From: Flavisphingopyxis soli
GTDB lineage: Bacteria > Pseudomonadota > Alphaproteobacteria > Sphingomonadales > Sphingomonadaceae
Assembly (NCBI RefSeq): GCF_007995095.1
Contig: NZ_VOPY01000002.1
Span: forward strand, 62,001-126,000
DNA: 64,000 nt
Direction: 5' to 3'
The notes beneath the pieces are model-generated. The model worked only from the letters and a program-made list of their open reading frames with translations, searched no databases and was not told where the DNA came from. The position numbers and the translations under genes were made by a program. Each line of letters begins with the position of its first letter. Position 1 is the stretch's first letter. This document shows, piece by piece, positions 18,277 through 25,856 of this stretch.

Positions 18277-18968
18277 TGGACGACGAGCGTAGCGGTCTGG
18301 ATCTCGAACAGGACGACAGCCTTCCGTGGCTCGAGCCGGTCGACGATTACGATAGCGAACCCGGCAGCTCGCCTGTCAAGCTGGCACTGGTCGTTATCGC
18401 GGGTCTCGCGGTCATCGCGCTCGCGGTGTTCGCCGTCTTCTGGGTTCAAAGCAATCCGCGCGGCGGCGAGGGCGAGCTGATCGTCGCCGAGCAGGACGAT
18501 TACAAGGTCCCCGCCAGCAATACCGAAGCGCGCACCTTCGAAGGCGAAGGCGACACGAGCTATGCTGCCAGCGAGGGCAACGAGCCCGACGGCAAGATCG
18601 ACCAGTCGCTCGCGCCCGAGGCGCCCGCGATTGGCGCAGCGGCGAATAATGCTCCGGCCAAGACCGCTACGCCGACGACCACGCCCGCCAAGCCGGTCGA
18701 AGAGGCCACTGCTTCGGCTCCTGTGGCGACCGGCAGCGTGACGCTTCAGCTCGGCGCGTTCGCCAGCCGCAAGGGCGCCGATACCGCCTGGACCTCGCTC
18801 ACCAAACGCATTCCCGCGTTGACCGGCTATGCGCCGGCAATCTCGTCGGCCAGCGTCGGCGGCGGCACGGTCTATCGCCTGCGCACCACCGCCAAGTCGA
18901 AAACCGCTGCGGCCAGACTGTGCGAGGCGGTTCGCGCCAAGGGCGAAAATTGCCTCGTCGTCGGGTGA
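18276..18968 (+). CDS. SPOR-domain inner-membrane protein
   Basis: 230 residues. A short acidic cytoplasmic N-terminus is followed by one membrane segment (about 35-57), a long Ala/Pro/Thr-rich periplasmic linker and a C-terminal SPOR domain (about 148-230, beginning SVTLQLGAFASRKGAD). SPOR domains bind denuded peptidoglycan at the division septum. The position beside nagZ, a peptidoglycan-recycling enzyme, fits that role. The layout resembles FtsN/DedD-type proteins, though no FtsN-specific activation motif is obvious. Confidence 0.88.
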   Translation: MDDERSGLDLEQDDSLPWLEPVDDYDSEPGSSPVKLALVVIAGLAVIALAVFAVFWVQSNPRGGEGELIVAEQDDYKVPASNTEARTFEGEGDTSYAASEGNEPDGKIDQSLAPEAPAIGAAANNAPAKTATPTTTPAKPVEEATASAPVATGSVTLQLGAFASRKGADTAWTSLTKRIPALTGYAPAISSASVGGGTVYRLRTTAKSKTAAARLCEAVRAKGENCLVVG

Positions 18969-18990
18969 TGGCGACGCTTCGAGACGCGCT

Positions 18991-20004
18991 GTGACTCCCG
19001 CTATCTTCGGCATGTCGGCGACCGCGCTGACACGCGACGAAACCGGTTTTTTCAAGGATGCCGACCCGGCGGGCTACATCCTGTTCGGGCGCAACATCGA
19101 AACCCCCGATCAGGTCCGCGCGCTGACCGACGAACTGCGCAGCCTGCACGGGCGCGACGATCTGGCGATCCTGATCGACCAGGAAGGTGGCCGCGTCGCG
19201 CGGCTCAAGTCGCCCACCTGGCCCGAATTCCCCACCGGCGAAACATTCGACCGCCTGTACGACATCGCCCCTGCCACCGCGATCGAGGCGGCGCGGATCA
19301 ACGCACTGGCGCTCGCCGACGTGCTCCACGCGCTTGGCATCACGGTCGATTGCCTGCCGCTGCTCGACGTCCGCCAGCCGGGCGCCGACGACATCATCGG
19401 TGATCGCGCACTCGGGTCCGATCCGATGCGCGTCGCCGCGCTCGGCCGGGCGATCATCGACGGACTGCGCGGTGGCGGCGTGGTCGGCGTCGTCAAGCAT
19501 ATCCCCGGCCATGGCCGCGCGCTGTGCGACAGCCACAAGGCATTGCCGCGCGTCAGCGCGAGCGATGCCGAACTCGCCAGCGACCTCGCCCCGTTCATCG
19601 CGCTCAACGAGGCGCCGATGGCGATGACCGCGCACATTGTTTACGAAGCCTGGGACGCCGAGCATCCGGCCACGCAATCAAGGATCGTCATCGACGATAT
19701 CATTCGCGGCCGGATCGGTTTCGATGGGCTGCTGATGAGCGATGATCTCGACATGGAGGCGCTGAGCGGCACCGTTCCCGAACGCGCCAGCCGCGCGATC
19801 GCCGCTGGCTGCGACCTCGCGCTTAACTGCTGGGCCAAGATGGACGACATGGTCGGTATCGCCGACGCCTTGCCCGCCATCACTCACGCGGCAAAAGCGC
19901 GACTTGACGGTGCGATGGCGCGCATTGCGGGCCCGCGCGACGAACGCCCCTATGCCGAGCTGGCGGCGCAGCGCGATGCACTGATCGCCGCGGCGGCGGC
20001 CTGA
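18991..20004 (+). CDS. nagZ: Beta-N-acetylhexosaminidase (NagZ, GH3)
   Basis: A 337-residue cytosolic GH3 glycosidase that removes N-acetylglucosamine from anhydromuropeptides during cell-wall recycling. The family histidine loop is KHIPGHGRALCDSH (K169-H170 onward), and the nucleophile Asp is in LMSDDLDM (about 250). Ligand-binding signatures IDQEGGRVARL and RALGSDP are present. I chose GTG 18991, 22 bp after the SPOR gene stop. The sequence begins TPAIFGMSATALTRDE, as in other NagZ proteins. Confidence 0.95.
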   Translation: MTPAIFGMSATALTRDETGFFKDADPAGYILFGRNIETPDQVRALTDELRSLHGRDDLAILIDQEGGRVARLKSPTWPEFPTGETFDRLYDIAPATAIEAARINALALADVLHALGITVDCLPLLDVRQPGADDIIGDRALGSDPMRVAALGRAIIDGLRGGGVVGVVKHIPGHGRALCDSHKALPRVSASDAELASDLAPFIALNEAPMAMTAHIVYEAWDAEHPATQSRIVIDDIIRGRIGFDGLLMSDDLDMEALSGTVPERASRAIAAGCDLALNCWAKMDDMVGIADALPAITHAAKARLDGAMARIAGPRDERPYAELAAQRDALIAAAAA

Positions 20005-20006
20005 TC

Positions 20007-20795
20007 ATGGCGCAGGGCGATCCCGGCGCCGACAGTTTCGAGTTGCCGGTGACCGCGGCCGCCCCGGTCGGCGAGGATGTCTTTACGGTCGAACTCGACA
20101 ACTGGGAGGGGCCACTCGACCTGCTGCTGACGCTGGCGCGGCGCCAGAAGGTCGATCTCAAGGCGATCTCGATCCTCGATCTGGTCGAGCAATATCTCGG
20201 TTTCATCGCCGAGGCGACCGACATGAAGCTCGAGATCGCGGCCGACTATCTCGTCATGGCGGCGTGGCTCGCCTATCTCAAATCGGGCCTGTTGCTGCCC
20301 GGTGATCCCGATCTCGACCCGTCGCCCGAGACGCTGGCGCTGCGCCTCCAGCTCAGGCTTCAGCGGCTCCATGCGATGCGCGAGGCGGCGGCACGGCTGA
20401 TGGCGCGCGACCGCACCGGGCGCGACGTCTTCGTGCGCGCCGCGCCCGAGGGGCTGCGGACGGTCAAGAAGCGGCAATGGACCGCGTCACTCTACGATCT
20501 GCTCGTCTCCTACGGCCGCGTCCAGGCGCGCACCGCGCCAGTCACCCACATGGTCGCCAATCGCCAGGTGATGACGCTCGATGCCGCGCTCGAGCGCGTC
20601 GCGCGGCTGGTTGGCGCCACGATCGACTGGACCCGGATCGAGGCGTTCCTGCCCGAAAGTTATGCCGGGTCGCTGCGCAAGTCGGCGCTGGCGTCGAGCT
20701 TTCTCGCCGCGCTCGAACTTGCGCGGCAGGGCAAGGTCACGCTGCGCCAGGATGGCGCGTTCGCACCGCTATATCTGAAAGGCGGTTCGGCATGA
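20007..20795 (+). CDS. scpA: Segregation and condensation protein A (kleisin)
   Basis: A 262-residue kleisin subunit of the SMC-ScpAB condensin complex. The N-terminal SMC-neck binding helix carries the hallmark NWEGPLDLLLTLARRQKVDL (about residues 33-52), followed by YLVMAAWLAYLKSGLLLP. The C-terminal winged helix (LRKSALASSFLAALELARQG) contacts the SMC cap. It starts 2 bp after nagZ and overlaps scpB by 4 bp. Confidence 0.95.
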   Translation: MAQGDPGADSFELPVTAAAPVGEDVFTVELDNWEGPLDLLLTLARRQKVDLKAISILDLVEQYLGFIAEATDMKLEIAADYLVMAAWLAYLKSGLLLPGDPDLDPSPETLALRLQLRLQRLHAMREAAARLMARDRTGRDVFVRAAPEGLRTVKKRQWTASLYDLLVSYGRVQARTAPVTHMVANRQVMTLDAALERVARLVGATIDWTRIEAFLPESYAGSLRKSALASSFLAALELARQGKVTLRQDGAFAPLYLKGGSA

Positions 20796-21421
20796 GCGCT
20801 TCCGCTGGCGACGCTCCCGACGATTTCGAACGCGCGGTCGAGGCGGCGGTGTTCGCCGCCGACGCGCCGATGAGCCCCGCCGAGATTGCTGCCTATGTCG
20901 GCGACGGGCCGGTCGGAGATGCGCTCGCGGCGATTGCGCAGCGCCACGCCGGCCATGGTATCGAGCTCGTCGAACGGGGCGGGCGCTGGCATTTCCAGAC
21001 CGCCGCCGACCTCGCGCACCTGCTCCGCCGCGAGCGTGACGAACCGCGCAAGCTGACGCGCGCCGGGCTCGAGGTGCTGGCGATCATTGCCTATCACGAG
21101 CCGGTCAGCCGCGCCGAGATCGAATCAATCCGCGGCGTCCAGACCGCCCGAGGGACGCTCGACGTGCTGATGGAGGCGGGTTGGATCCGTCCCGCCGGCC
21201 GCCGCGACGTGCCCGGACGGCCGATCATTTATCGCACGACGCCCGACTTCCTGACGCACTTCGGCCTCGAGAGCCGCAAGGATCTGCCGGGGATCGACGA
21301 TCTCAAGGCCGCGGGATTGCTCGATCCGGTCGATGATGCGCTCGAGGACGCTCTTGAAGATGCGATCGGCAATGACGAATTAACGCGGGCCGAACTGGTA
21401 AAGGATGGCGAGACCGAGTAG
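20792..21421 (+). CDS. scpB: Segregation and condensation protein B
   Basis: 209 residues with two winged-helix domains. It contains the conserved [20 protein letters not shown] and the [19 protein letters not shown] stretch of ScpB. It dimerises and binds the kleisin ScpA to regulate chromosome condensation. The ATG at 20792 overlaps the scpA stop as ATGA. The C-terminal tail is acidic. Confidence 0.95.
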   Translation: MSASAGDAPDDFERAVEAAVFAADAPMSPAEIAAYVGDGPVGDALAAIAQRHAGHGIELVERGGRWHFQTAADLAHLLRRERDEPRKLTRAGLEVLAIIAYHEPVSRAEIESIRGVQTARGTLDVLMEAGWIRPAGRRDVPGRPIIYRTTPDFLTHFGLESRKDLPGIDDLKAAGLLDPVDDALEDALEDAIGNDELTRAELVKDGETE

Positions 21422-21464
21422 GATCGCACTCTGGTATTCAAGGCGGGATTTACGGAGTATTTCG

Positions 21465-21746
21465 ATGGGTGGTTTCAGCATCTGGCACTGGCTCGTATTG
21501 GGCGTCATCGTCCTGCTGTTGTTCGGCAAGGGGCGGTTTTCGGACATGATGGGCGATGTCGCCAAAGGCATCAAAAGCTTCAAGCAGGGCATGAGCGAAG
21601 ACGACGCCAAGCCCGATGGCTCGCCGACCGCACATGGCCGGATCGAAGTCCAGCCGCCTCGCGACCTGTCGGCATCGCCGCCACCGGCCGAACAGCCGCA
21701 TGTCGCGCCTGCGCCATCCGAACCCGGCGACGGCCGCCAGGGCTAG
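21465..21746 (+). CDS. tatA: Sec-independent (Tat) translocase subunit TatA
   Basis: 93 residues. It has a short N-terminal membrane helix ([17 protein letters not shown]), the FGKGR hinge, an amphipathic helix ([19 protein letters not shown]) and a Pro-rich cytosolic tail. TatA oligomers form the pore that exports folded proteins carrying twin-arginine signals. The ATG at 21465 has ACGGAG upstream at proper spacing; the reading frame extends earlier into the scpB 3' end. tatA, tatB and tatC are contiguous. Confidence 0.95.
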   Translation: MGGFSIWHWLVLGVIVLLLFGKGRFSDMMGDVAKGIKSFKQGMSEDDAKPDGSPTAHGRIEVQPPRDLSASPPPAEQPHVAPAPSEPGDGRQG

Positions 21747-21782
21747 GCCCGACTGAAAAGGGGCCGCGGGGCCGCCAATCCT

Positions 21783-22163
21783 ATGTTCGATATCGGATCG
21801 ACCGAATTGCTGATGGTCGCGGTGGTGGCCTTGGTCGTCATCGGACCCAAGGACCTGCCCAAGGCGATGCGTGTCGTCGGCCATTGGGTCGGCAAGGCGC
21901 GGGGCTTTGCGCGCCAGATGCGCGCGGGCTTCGACGACATCGTGCGCGAGAGCGAGCTCGCCGAACTCGAAAAGAAATGGGCTGAGGAAAACGCCCGGAT
22001 CATGCGTGAATTTCCCTCGACCGGCGATACGGTAGAAATGCAGCCGCTGGCGCCGCCTGCTGCGACAACGGCTGATGAACCGTTGCTGCCCGGGATCGAC
22101 GAGAGCAAGGCTTCGCCTGACGATGCATCGCCCGGCACCGACGAACGGGGATCGGCGCAGTGA
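21783..22163 (+). CDS. tatB: Tat translocase subunit TatB
   Basis: 126 residues. The family start MFDIGSTELLMVAVVALVVI is the membrane helix, followed by GPKDLPKAMR and a long charged amphipathic helix up to about residue 75. The tail is Pro/Asp-rich. TatB forms the twin-arginine signal receptor with TatC. Its 3' end overlaps the tatC start by 4 bp. Confidence 0.95.
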   Translation: MFDIGSTELLMVAVVALVVIGPKDLPKAMRVVGHWVGKARGFARQMRAGFDDIVRESELAELEKKWAEENARIMREFPSTGDTVEMQPLAPPAATTADEPLLPGIDESKASPDDASPGTDERGSAQ

Positions 22164-22939
22164 CCGATCAGGACGCCCCGCCCGAGGCCGGCGAGATCGA
22201 CGCCAGCAAGGCGCCGTTGCTCGAGCATCTGATCGAATTGCGCTCGCGGCTCTTGTGGTCGCTTGCGGCGATCGTCGTCGCTTTTTTCGGCTGCCTCTAT
22301 TTCGCGCGCGACATCTTTGCGTTCCTCGTCCAGCCGCTGGTTGCGGCGGGGCAGGGCAAGATCATCTATACCCAGCTGTTCGAAGCGTTCTTCGTCGAGA
22401 TCAAGGTGGCGTTGTTCGCGGCGATGATGATCGCCTTTCCGGTGATCGCCAACCAGCTGTGGAAGTTCGTCGCGCCGGGTCTTTACGGTAAGGAAAAGCG
22501 GGCGTTGCTGCCCTTCCTGCTCGCCACCCCGGTGCTCTTCGTCGCCGGTGCGAGTCTTGCCTATTACGGCGCGGTGCCGGTCGCGCTCAAGTTCCTGCTC
22601 GGCTATCAGGGCGATTATGGCGGGATCACGCAGGAGGCACTGCCCGCGGTCGGCAACTACCTCGATTTCATCATGCAGTTCATCATGGCGTTCGGCATCG
22701 CGTTCCAGCTGCCGATCCTGCTGATGTTGCTCGAGCGTGCGGGCGTCGTCAGCTATGACCAGCTGAAATCGGCCAGGCGTTATGCGATCGTTGCGGCGTT
22801 TCTCGTCGCCGCGATATTCACCCCTCCCGACGTGCTGAGCCAGTTCATGCTCGCGCTGCCAATCGTGCTGCTGTACGAAATCTCGTTGATCGCGATCCGC
22901 ATCACGCAAAGAAAAAGGGCGGCTCAGCCGTCAGACTGA
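22160..22939 (+). CDS. tatC: Tat translocase subunit TatC
   Basis: A 259-residue protein with six predicted membrane helices. It carries LLEHLIELRSRLLWSL near the N-terminus, which contributes to twin-arginine signal binding, and the conserved FVAPGLYGKEKR loop. Starts at GTG 22160 inside the tatB stop. The 5' arm of a terminator-like hairpin lies inside its last codons. Confidence 0.96.
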   Translation: MTDQDAPPEAGEIDASKAPLLEHLIELRSRLLWSLAAIVVAFFGCLYFARDIFAFLVQPLVAAGQGKIIYTQLFEAFFVEIKVALFAAMMIAFPVIANQLWKFVAPGLYGKEKRALLPFLLATPVLFVAGASLAYYGAVPVALKFLLGYQGDYGGITQEALPAVGNYLDFIMQFIMAFGIAFQLPILLMLLERAGVVSYDQLKSARRYAIVAAFLVAAIFTPPDVLSQFMLALPIVLLYEISLIAIRITQRKRAAQPSD

Positions 22940-22949
22940 GTCGCCCTTT
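22914..22949. terminator. Bidirectional terminator between tatC and the entericidin gene
   Basis: AAAGGGCGGCTCAG (22914-22927) pairs with CTGAGTCGCCCTTT (22936-22949), 14 bp with one G-T wobble. The longer U-tract (TTTTTC) appears on the - strand, so it most clearly ends the entericidin transcript. On the + strand the hairpin overlaps the tatC stop and has only three T. Confidence 0.75.
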
Positions 22950-22969
22950 CGCCATTCGGGGTAGGCGTA

Positions 22970-23098
22970 TCAATCGGCAGCGTCGGCAACTGTATCGCCA
23001 ACCGATTCAACATCCTTGCCCATGCCGTGAATCGTGTTGCACGCCGAAATGAACAGCATGCTCGAAGCGGCGAGACCAATCAGAACCTTGCGAACCAT
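22970..23098 (-). CDS. Entericidin A/B-family small lipoprotein
   Basis: A 42-residue protein. MVRKVLIGLAASSMLFISAC is a lipoprotein signal peptide with the lipobox ISAC, and the mature part (CNTIHGMGKDVESVGDTV) matches the entericidin pattern CNTxxGxGKDVExxG. Entericidins are small envelope lipoproteins linked to stress and stationary phase. A good ribosome binding site (AAGGAG, 7 bases away) precedes the ATG. An EcfG-type promoter lies about 60 bp upstream, and a terminator follows the stop by about 20 bp. Confidence 0.85.
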   Translation of the reverse strand: MVRKVLIGLAASSMLFISACNTIHGMGKDVESVGDTVADAAD

Positions 23099-23157
23099 AA
23101 TCATTCTCCTTGTCTGGAGACCGGAGCATGCCGGTACCCATTGGATGACGCACTATA

Positions 23158-23182
23158 AACCCGCGACGGGGTTGCGGGTTCC
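23158..23182 (-). promoter_or_regulatory. Putative EcfG (general stress sigma) promoter of the entericidin gene
   Basis: On the - strand, GGAAC (complement of 23178-23182) and GGTT (complement of 23158-23161) are 16 bp apart. The alphaproteobacterial EcfG consensus is GGAAC-N16/17-CGTT, so only the first base of the -10 element differs. The predicted start is about 50 nt before the entericidin ATG. A 7-bp inverted repeat (AACCCGC/GCGGGTT) coincides with both elements. Confidence 0.55.
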
Positions 23183-23257
23183 CTTCACGCGTTAACGACC
23201 GGACCGATGTCAGAGGCATCCTGAAACCAAAGGCACGTTGAAAAGCGGGGGGTCCGA

Positions 23258-23361
23258 AACGAAAACCGGGCCCGGTGGCGCCTCGGGGGGGAGGGAGTGC
23301 GCGACCGGGCCCGTATCGTGGGATAGCGAGAGCGGGGGGGCAATATATTCGCTATCCGACT
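23258..23361 (-). ncRNA. Candidate stress-induced small RNA with two C-rich hairpin loops (GsrN-like)
   Basis: On the - strand an EcfG-consensus promoter (23367-23391) would start a transcript near 23360. The first element is a perfect 9-bp hairpin, GGATAGCGA/TCGCTATCC (23321-23357), whose 19-nt loop holds seven consecutive C. The second is a perfect 10-bp hairpin, CGGGCCCGGT/ACCGGGCCCG (23267-23313), whose 27-nt loop contains CUCCCUCCCCCCC. It is followed by GTTTTCGTTT, a plausible end. No coding potential is seen. Length near 100 nt, EcfG control and C-rich loops match what is known of Caulobacter GsrN, which pairs with G-rich leaders such as katG. Homology is inferred from architecture, not from an alignment. 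Confidence 0.6.
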
Positions 23362-23366
23362 ATCAT

Positions 23367-23391
23367 AACGGCGCAGGACGATAGGGGTTCC
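23367..23391 (-). promoter_or_regulatory. EcfG-consensus promoter of the candidate sRNA
   Basis: On the - strand, GGAAC (complement of 23387-23391) and CGTT (complement of 23367-23370) are exactly 16 bp apart, an exact match to the alphaproteobacterial general stress response consensus GGAAC-N16-CGTT. The start site would fall at about 23360, directly before the first hairpin. Confidence 0.65.
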
Positions 23392-23417
23392 CGACTTATT
23401 TAACTTTTTTGTCGAGG

Positions 23418-23440
23418 CACGAAAATGGTGGATTTTCGTG
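23418..23440. other. Perfect 9-bp stem-loop in the 23.1-23.5 kb intergenic region
   Basis: CACGAAAAT (23418-23426) and ATTTTCGTG (23432-23440) are perfectly complementary around a GGTGG loop. No T-run follows on either strand, so it is not a standard terminator. It lies about 100 bp before the next + strand gene and could be an operator or leader structure. The remaining 23441-23520 holds nothing I can name. Confidence 0.4.
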
Positions 23441-23540
23441 GGGTTTCGACCGCATCAGGCGCGTGGCGATCACGACCAGTCTGGCTATATCGCGAAAAAG
23501 CGCCAAATAGGCTTTATGGCAAAGCGTAGGGAGGCCGTTG

Positions 23541-23894
23541 ATGGCCCTTGAGAGACAGGAAACCGAGACACAGGAAACGACCCGTCGCCTGCAGATGGGC
23601 GGCCTGGGACTGTTCGTCGTCCTGTTGATGATCAGCATTGCCGGCCTGATGGGTGAGCGCGATGGCGTCGATCGTCCGACCGACCCGACCGACGCCGCCA
23701 ACGGGCTCGACATGACCGCGTCGAACGAACCGCTCGTCGACCTCGGCGTCCAGCCGCCGCTCAAGGAGACGGGCACGCAGAACGACGTCACGCCGGTGCC
23801 GCCGCCAGCGACGCAGCCCAATAGCGCGCCGCAGGTCGTTCCCGATCTCAGGCCCGACCCCGAACTCGAAAGAGCGAAGCGCCAGAACCAGTGA
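23541..23894 (+). CDS. Small single-pass membrane protein of unknown function
   Basis: 117 residues. A charged N-terminus (MALERQETETQETTRRLQ) precedes one membrane helix (MGGLGLFVVLLMISIAGLM), then a Pro/Asp-rich soluble tail predicted to be periplasmic. The start is the ATG at 23541, with AGGGAGG six bases upstream; a TTG immediately before it is in frame. Its stop overlaps the next gene by one base, so the two probably work together. I do not recognise a family. Confidence 0.75.
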   Translation: MALERQETETQETTRRLQMGGLGLFVVLLMISIAGLMGERDGVDRPTDPTDAANGLDMTASNEPLVDLGVQPPLKETGTQNDVTPVPPPATQPNSAPQVVPDLRPDPELERAKRQNQ

Positions 23895-25126
23895 TGCAAG
23901 CACGTGGTGCAAGCCGCTATGCCATTGCCGCGGGCGGTTTCGCAGCGCTGGTGGCAATCGGCTGGGGATTGACCCTTGGCGGCGGCCTCACGCTCGGCCG
24001 GCTCGACCCGCTGTTTTCCTTGCCCGGGCGGATCGTGGTTGCTGCGGGACTGGCGCTGGTCATGCGCCGCCGCCCCCGCGACGAAGCATTTGCCGCCGCG
24101 CTGGTCATGCTCGCCTCGAGCTTCGTCTTCGACGCGGTGCTCGGTACGGTGCTGGCGTCGCGTTTTGCCTGGCCGCAGGCGATTTTCGCAGTGGTCGTGC
24201 AGGCCGCTGCATGGGCAGCGACGCAATTCTTCATAATCCGGCTTGGCGGGCGATCGTCGGGCATCGTTTTTACCGCTCTCGCAGCAGGTGCGGCGCTGCT
24301 TGCGATCGCCGCTGGCTGGCTGACGCCCGCGCTGTATGTGCCGACGACAGGCGATCCTGCGCCAAGGCTGGCAATCGTATCGGGGGTGCCGGTCGAGTGG
24401 AGCGGTCCTGCCGACATGATGGCGATCCTTGACAACAGCGCGCAGCGATCACCGCTCCTGCCGGCGTTGGCCGAGCGATTTTCGGTTGTCCGGCCCGATA
24501 TCGTCGATGCGGCGCGGCTCAGAGGCGTGGATGTCCTGTTGCTGGCCCATCCGCGCGCGTTGCAGCCTGCCGAGTTCGTCGCGATCGATCGCTGGGTCCG
24601 CGAGGGCGGCCATGCGCTGATCCTTACCGATCCGCTGCTGTCATGGCCGCCCGATTATCCGATCGGCGACCGGCGCAATCCGCCGATTACCAGCCTGCTG
24701 ACGCCGGTGCTTGGCCATTGGGGTCTTGCGCTCGAACCGCCCGCCAGCGACGGCGACGATGTCTTCATGGCGGGCGACTACCGGGTCCACGCGCTGAGTA
24801 CCGGCAGGTTTCGCACAAACGGTCGCGATTGCTCGATCGCCCTTGCCGGTCGCAGCGCCGATTGCAGCTTGGGCAAGGGGAGGGCGGTGCTGATCGCCGA
24901 CGTTGACTTGCTCAACCCCCTTTTGTGGTCGGGCGGCGGCGATAGCGCGGCGCGCTGGCGCGAGGGTAATCTCGACTGGATCATCGGACAGATCGACCAA
25001 CTGGCTGGTTCGCAACGTGCCGCGCTGGCGACTCCATCGTGGAAAACGGTGCAGCCCGGTCGTGGCGAGTCGGCAAGCCCGGCCGGTAAGTCACAGGAAC
25101 AAGGCGGGAACCCGGACGATCGATGA
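23894..25126 (+). CDS. Membrane protein with GldG/ABC-type-like periplasmic domain
   Basis: About 410 residues. Four or five membrane helices lie in the first 150 residues, followed by a soluble domain whose VDVLLLAHPRALQPAEFVAIDR and WVREGGHALILTDPLL stretches resemble the GATase-like fold of GldG and other proteins labelled uncharacterised ABC-type transport components. No adjacent ABC ATPase or permease is present. It is translationally coupled to the small membrane protein upstream. The C-terminal 40 residues are Gly/Ser/Pro-rich. Function unknown. Confidence 0.7.
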   Translation: MQARGASRYAIAAGGFAALVAIGWGLTLGGGLTLGRLDPLFSLPGRIVVAAGLALVMRRRPRDEAFAAALVMLASSFVFDAVLGTVLASRFAWPQAIFAVVVQAAAWAATQFFIIRLGGRSSGIVFTALAAGAALLAIAAGWLTPALYVPTTGDPAPRLAIVSGVPVEWSGPADMMAILDNSAQRSPLLPALAERFSVVRPDIVDAARLRGVDVLLLAHPRALQPAEFVAIDRWVREGGHALILTDPLLSWPPDYPIGDRRNPPITSLLTPVLGHWGLALEPPASDGDDVFMAGDYRVHALSTGRFRTNGRDCSIALAGRSADCSLGKGRAVLIADVDLLNPLLWSGGGDSAARWREGNLDWIIGQIDQLAGSQRAALATPSWKTVQPGRGESASPAGKSQEQGGNPDDR

Positions 25127-25176
25127 TGCAACCACACCGGCGAAAACCCGCAGAAAACCGCCTATTGGCGAAGTAT

Positions 25177-25209
25177 CCCTAATTTTCCCGTAATATCCCC
25201 TTTTCACCC
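25177..25209 (+). promoter_or_regulatory. 10-bp phased CCC boxes upstream of mraZ (candidate MraZ operator)
   Basis: CCC triplets begin at 25177, 25187, 25197 and 25207, an exact 10-bp period, each preceded by an AT-rich spacer (TATCCCTAAT, TTTCCCGTAA, TATCCCCTTT). An earlier CCC at 25147 is in the same phase. On the other strand these are GGG repeats. Known MraZ proteins bind direct TGGGN-type repeats with about 10-bp spacing in the promoter of their own operon. The remainder of the 220-bp gap holds no clear -35/-10 pair that I would defend. Confidence 0.55.
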
Positions 25210-25346
25210 GCGCCCGTCACTGGTACACCCTTGTGAGAGAGGGGCACTTTTCCGTGCTGCGCTAATTCCCGGACCGCCGATCATGCGCGCGGCCCGTCGG
25301 AGACGGCTGTGTCCCGCTCGGGCGGCTTGGTATCGAGGGGTGAACA

Positions 25347-25856
25347 GTGGCAGTCCCAGGGCTCTTTTCCGGACCCGCGATTTCCGCGATTGACGACAAG
25401 GGTCGTCTCGCCGTGCCTGCCAACCTGCGCAATTCGATCCCCGCCGACGCCGACAGCCCGAGCGACGCCAAGGGCGGCCGCACGCTGTGCATCACCCGCC
25501 ACGAACGCTCCGACTGCCTGATCGCTTTTGGCCCCGACCGCCTCCGCAAGATGCAGGATGCGATCGAGCGCGAAGAGCAGGTCGCCCTTGCCCGCGGCGA
25601 GGATTACGACCGCGACGCCGCAAATCGCCGCAAGTTCGGCCTCGTAGAGACCGTGACGCTCGACGGCAGCGGCCGGTTCATCGTGCCGCCCTTCCTCAAG
25701 GACGTCGGCAAGCTCGACCGCCAGGTCTTCTTCCACGGCGCCGGCGAATATTTCGAACTGTGGGATCCCGAGGTCCTGCTCGCGCGCGACGACAGCTACG
25801 AGCCGCTCAAGCAGGCCTGCCGCTTCTACCGCGACAATGCGGGCAAGAAGAAGTGA
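25347..25856 (+). CDS. mraZ: Transcriptional regulator MraZ
   Basis: A 169-residue protein with two AbrB/SpoVT-like half domains: [20 protein letters not shown] near the N-terminus and [19 protein letters not shown] near residue 105. MraZ represses the dcw operon it heads. It starts at GTG 25347 with GAGGGG upstream. The end overlaps the rsmH GTG start. It is slightly longer than the roughly 150-residue enterobacterial form, with an insertion around [15 protein letters not shown]. Confidence 0.93.
   Translation: MAVPGLFSGPAISAIDDKGRLAVPANLRNSIPADADSPSDAKGGRTLCITRHERSDCLIAFGPDRLRKMQDAIEREEQVALARGEDYDRDAANRRKFGLVETVTLDGSGRFIVPPFLKDVGKLDRQVFFHGAGEYFELWDPEVLLARDDSYEPLKQACRFYRDNAGKKK

Noticed and set aside
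23267-23357. G-run loops as a + strand G-quadruplex element
   Set aside because: The + strand has only two long G-runs within different loops. The - strand reading as an sRNA with C-rich loops and an exact promoter explains the structure better.
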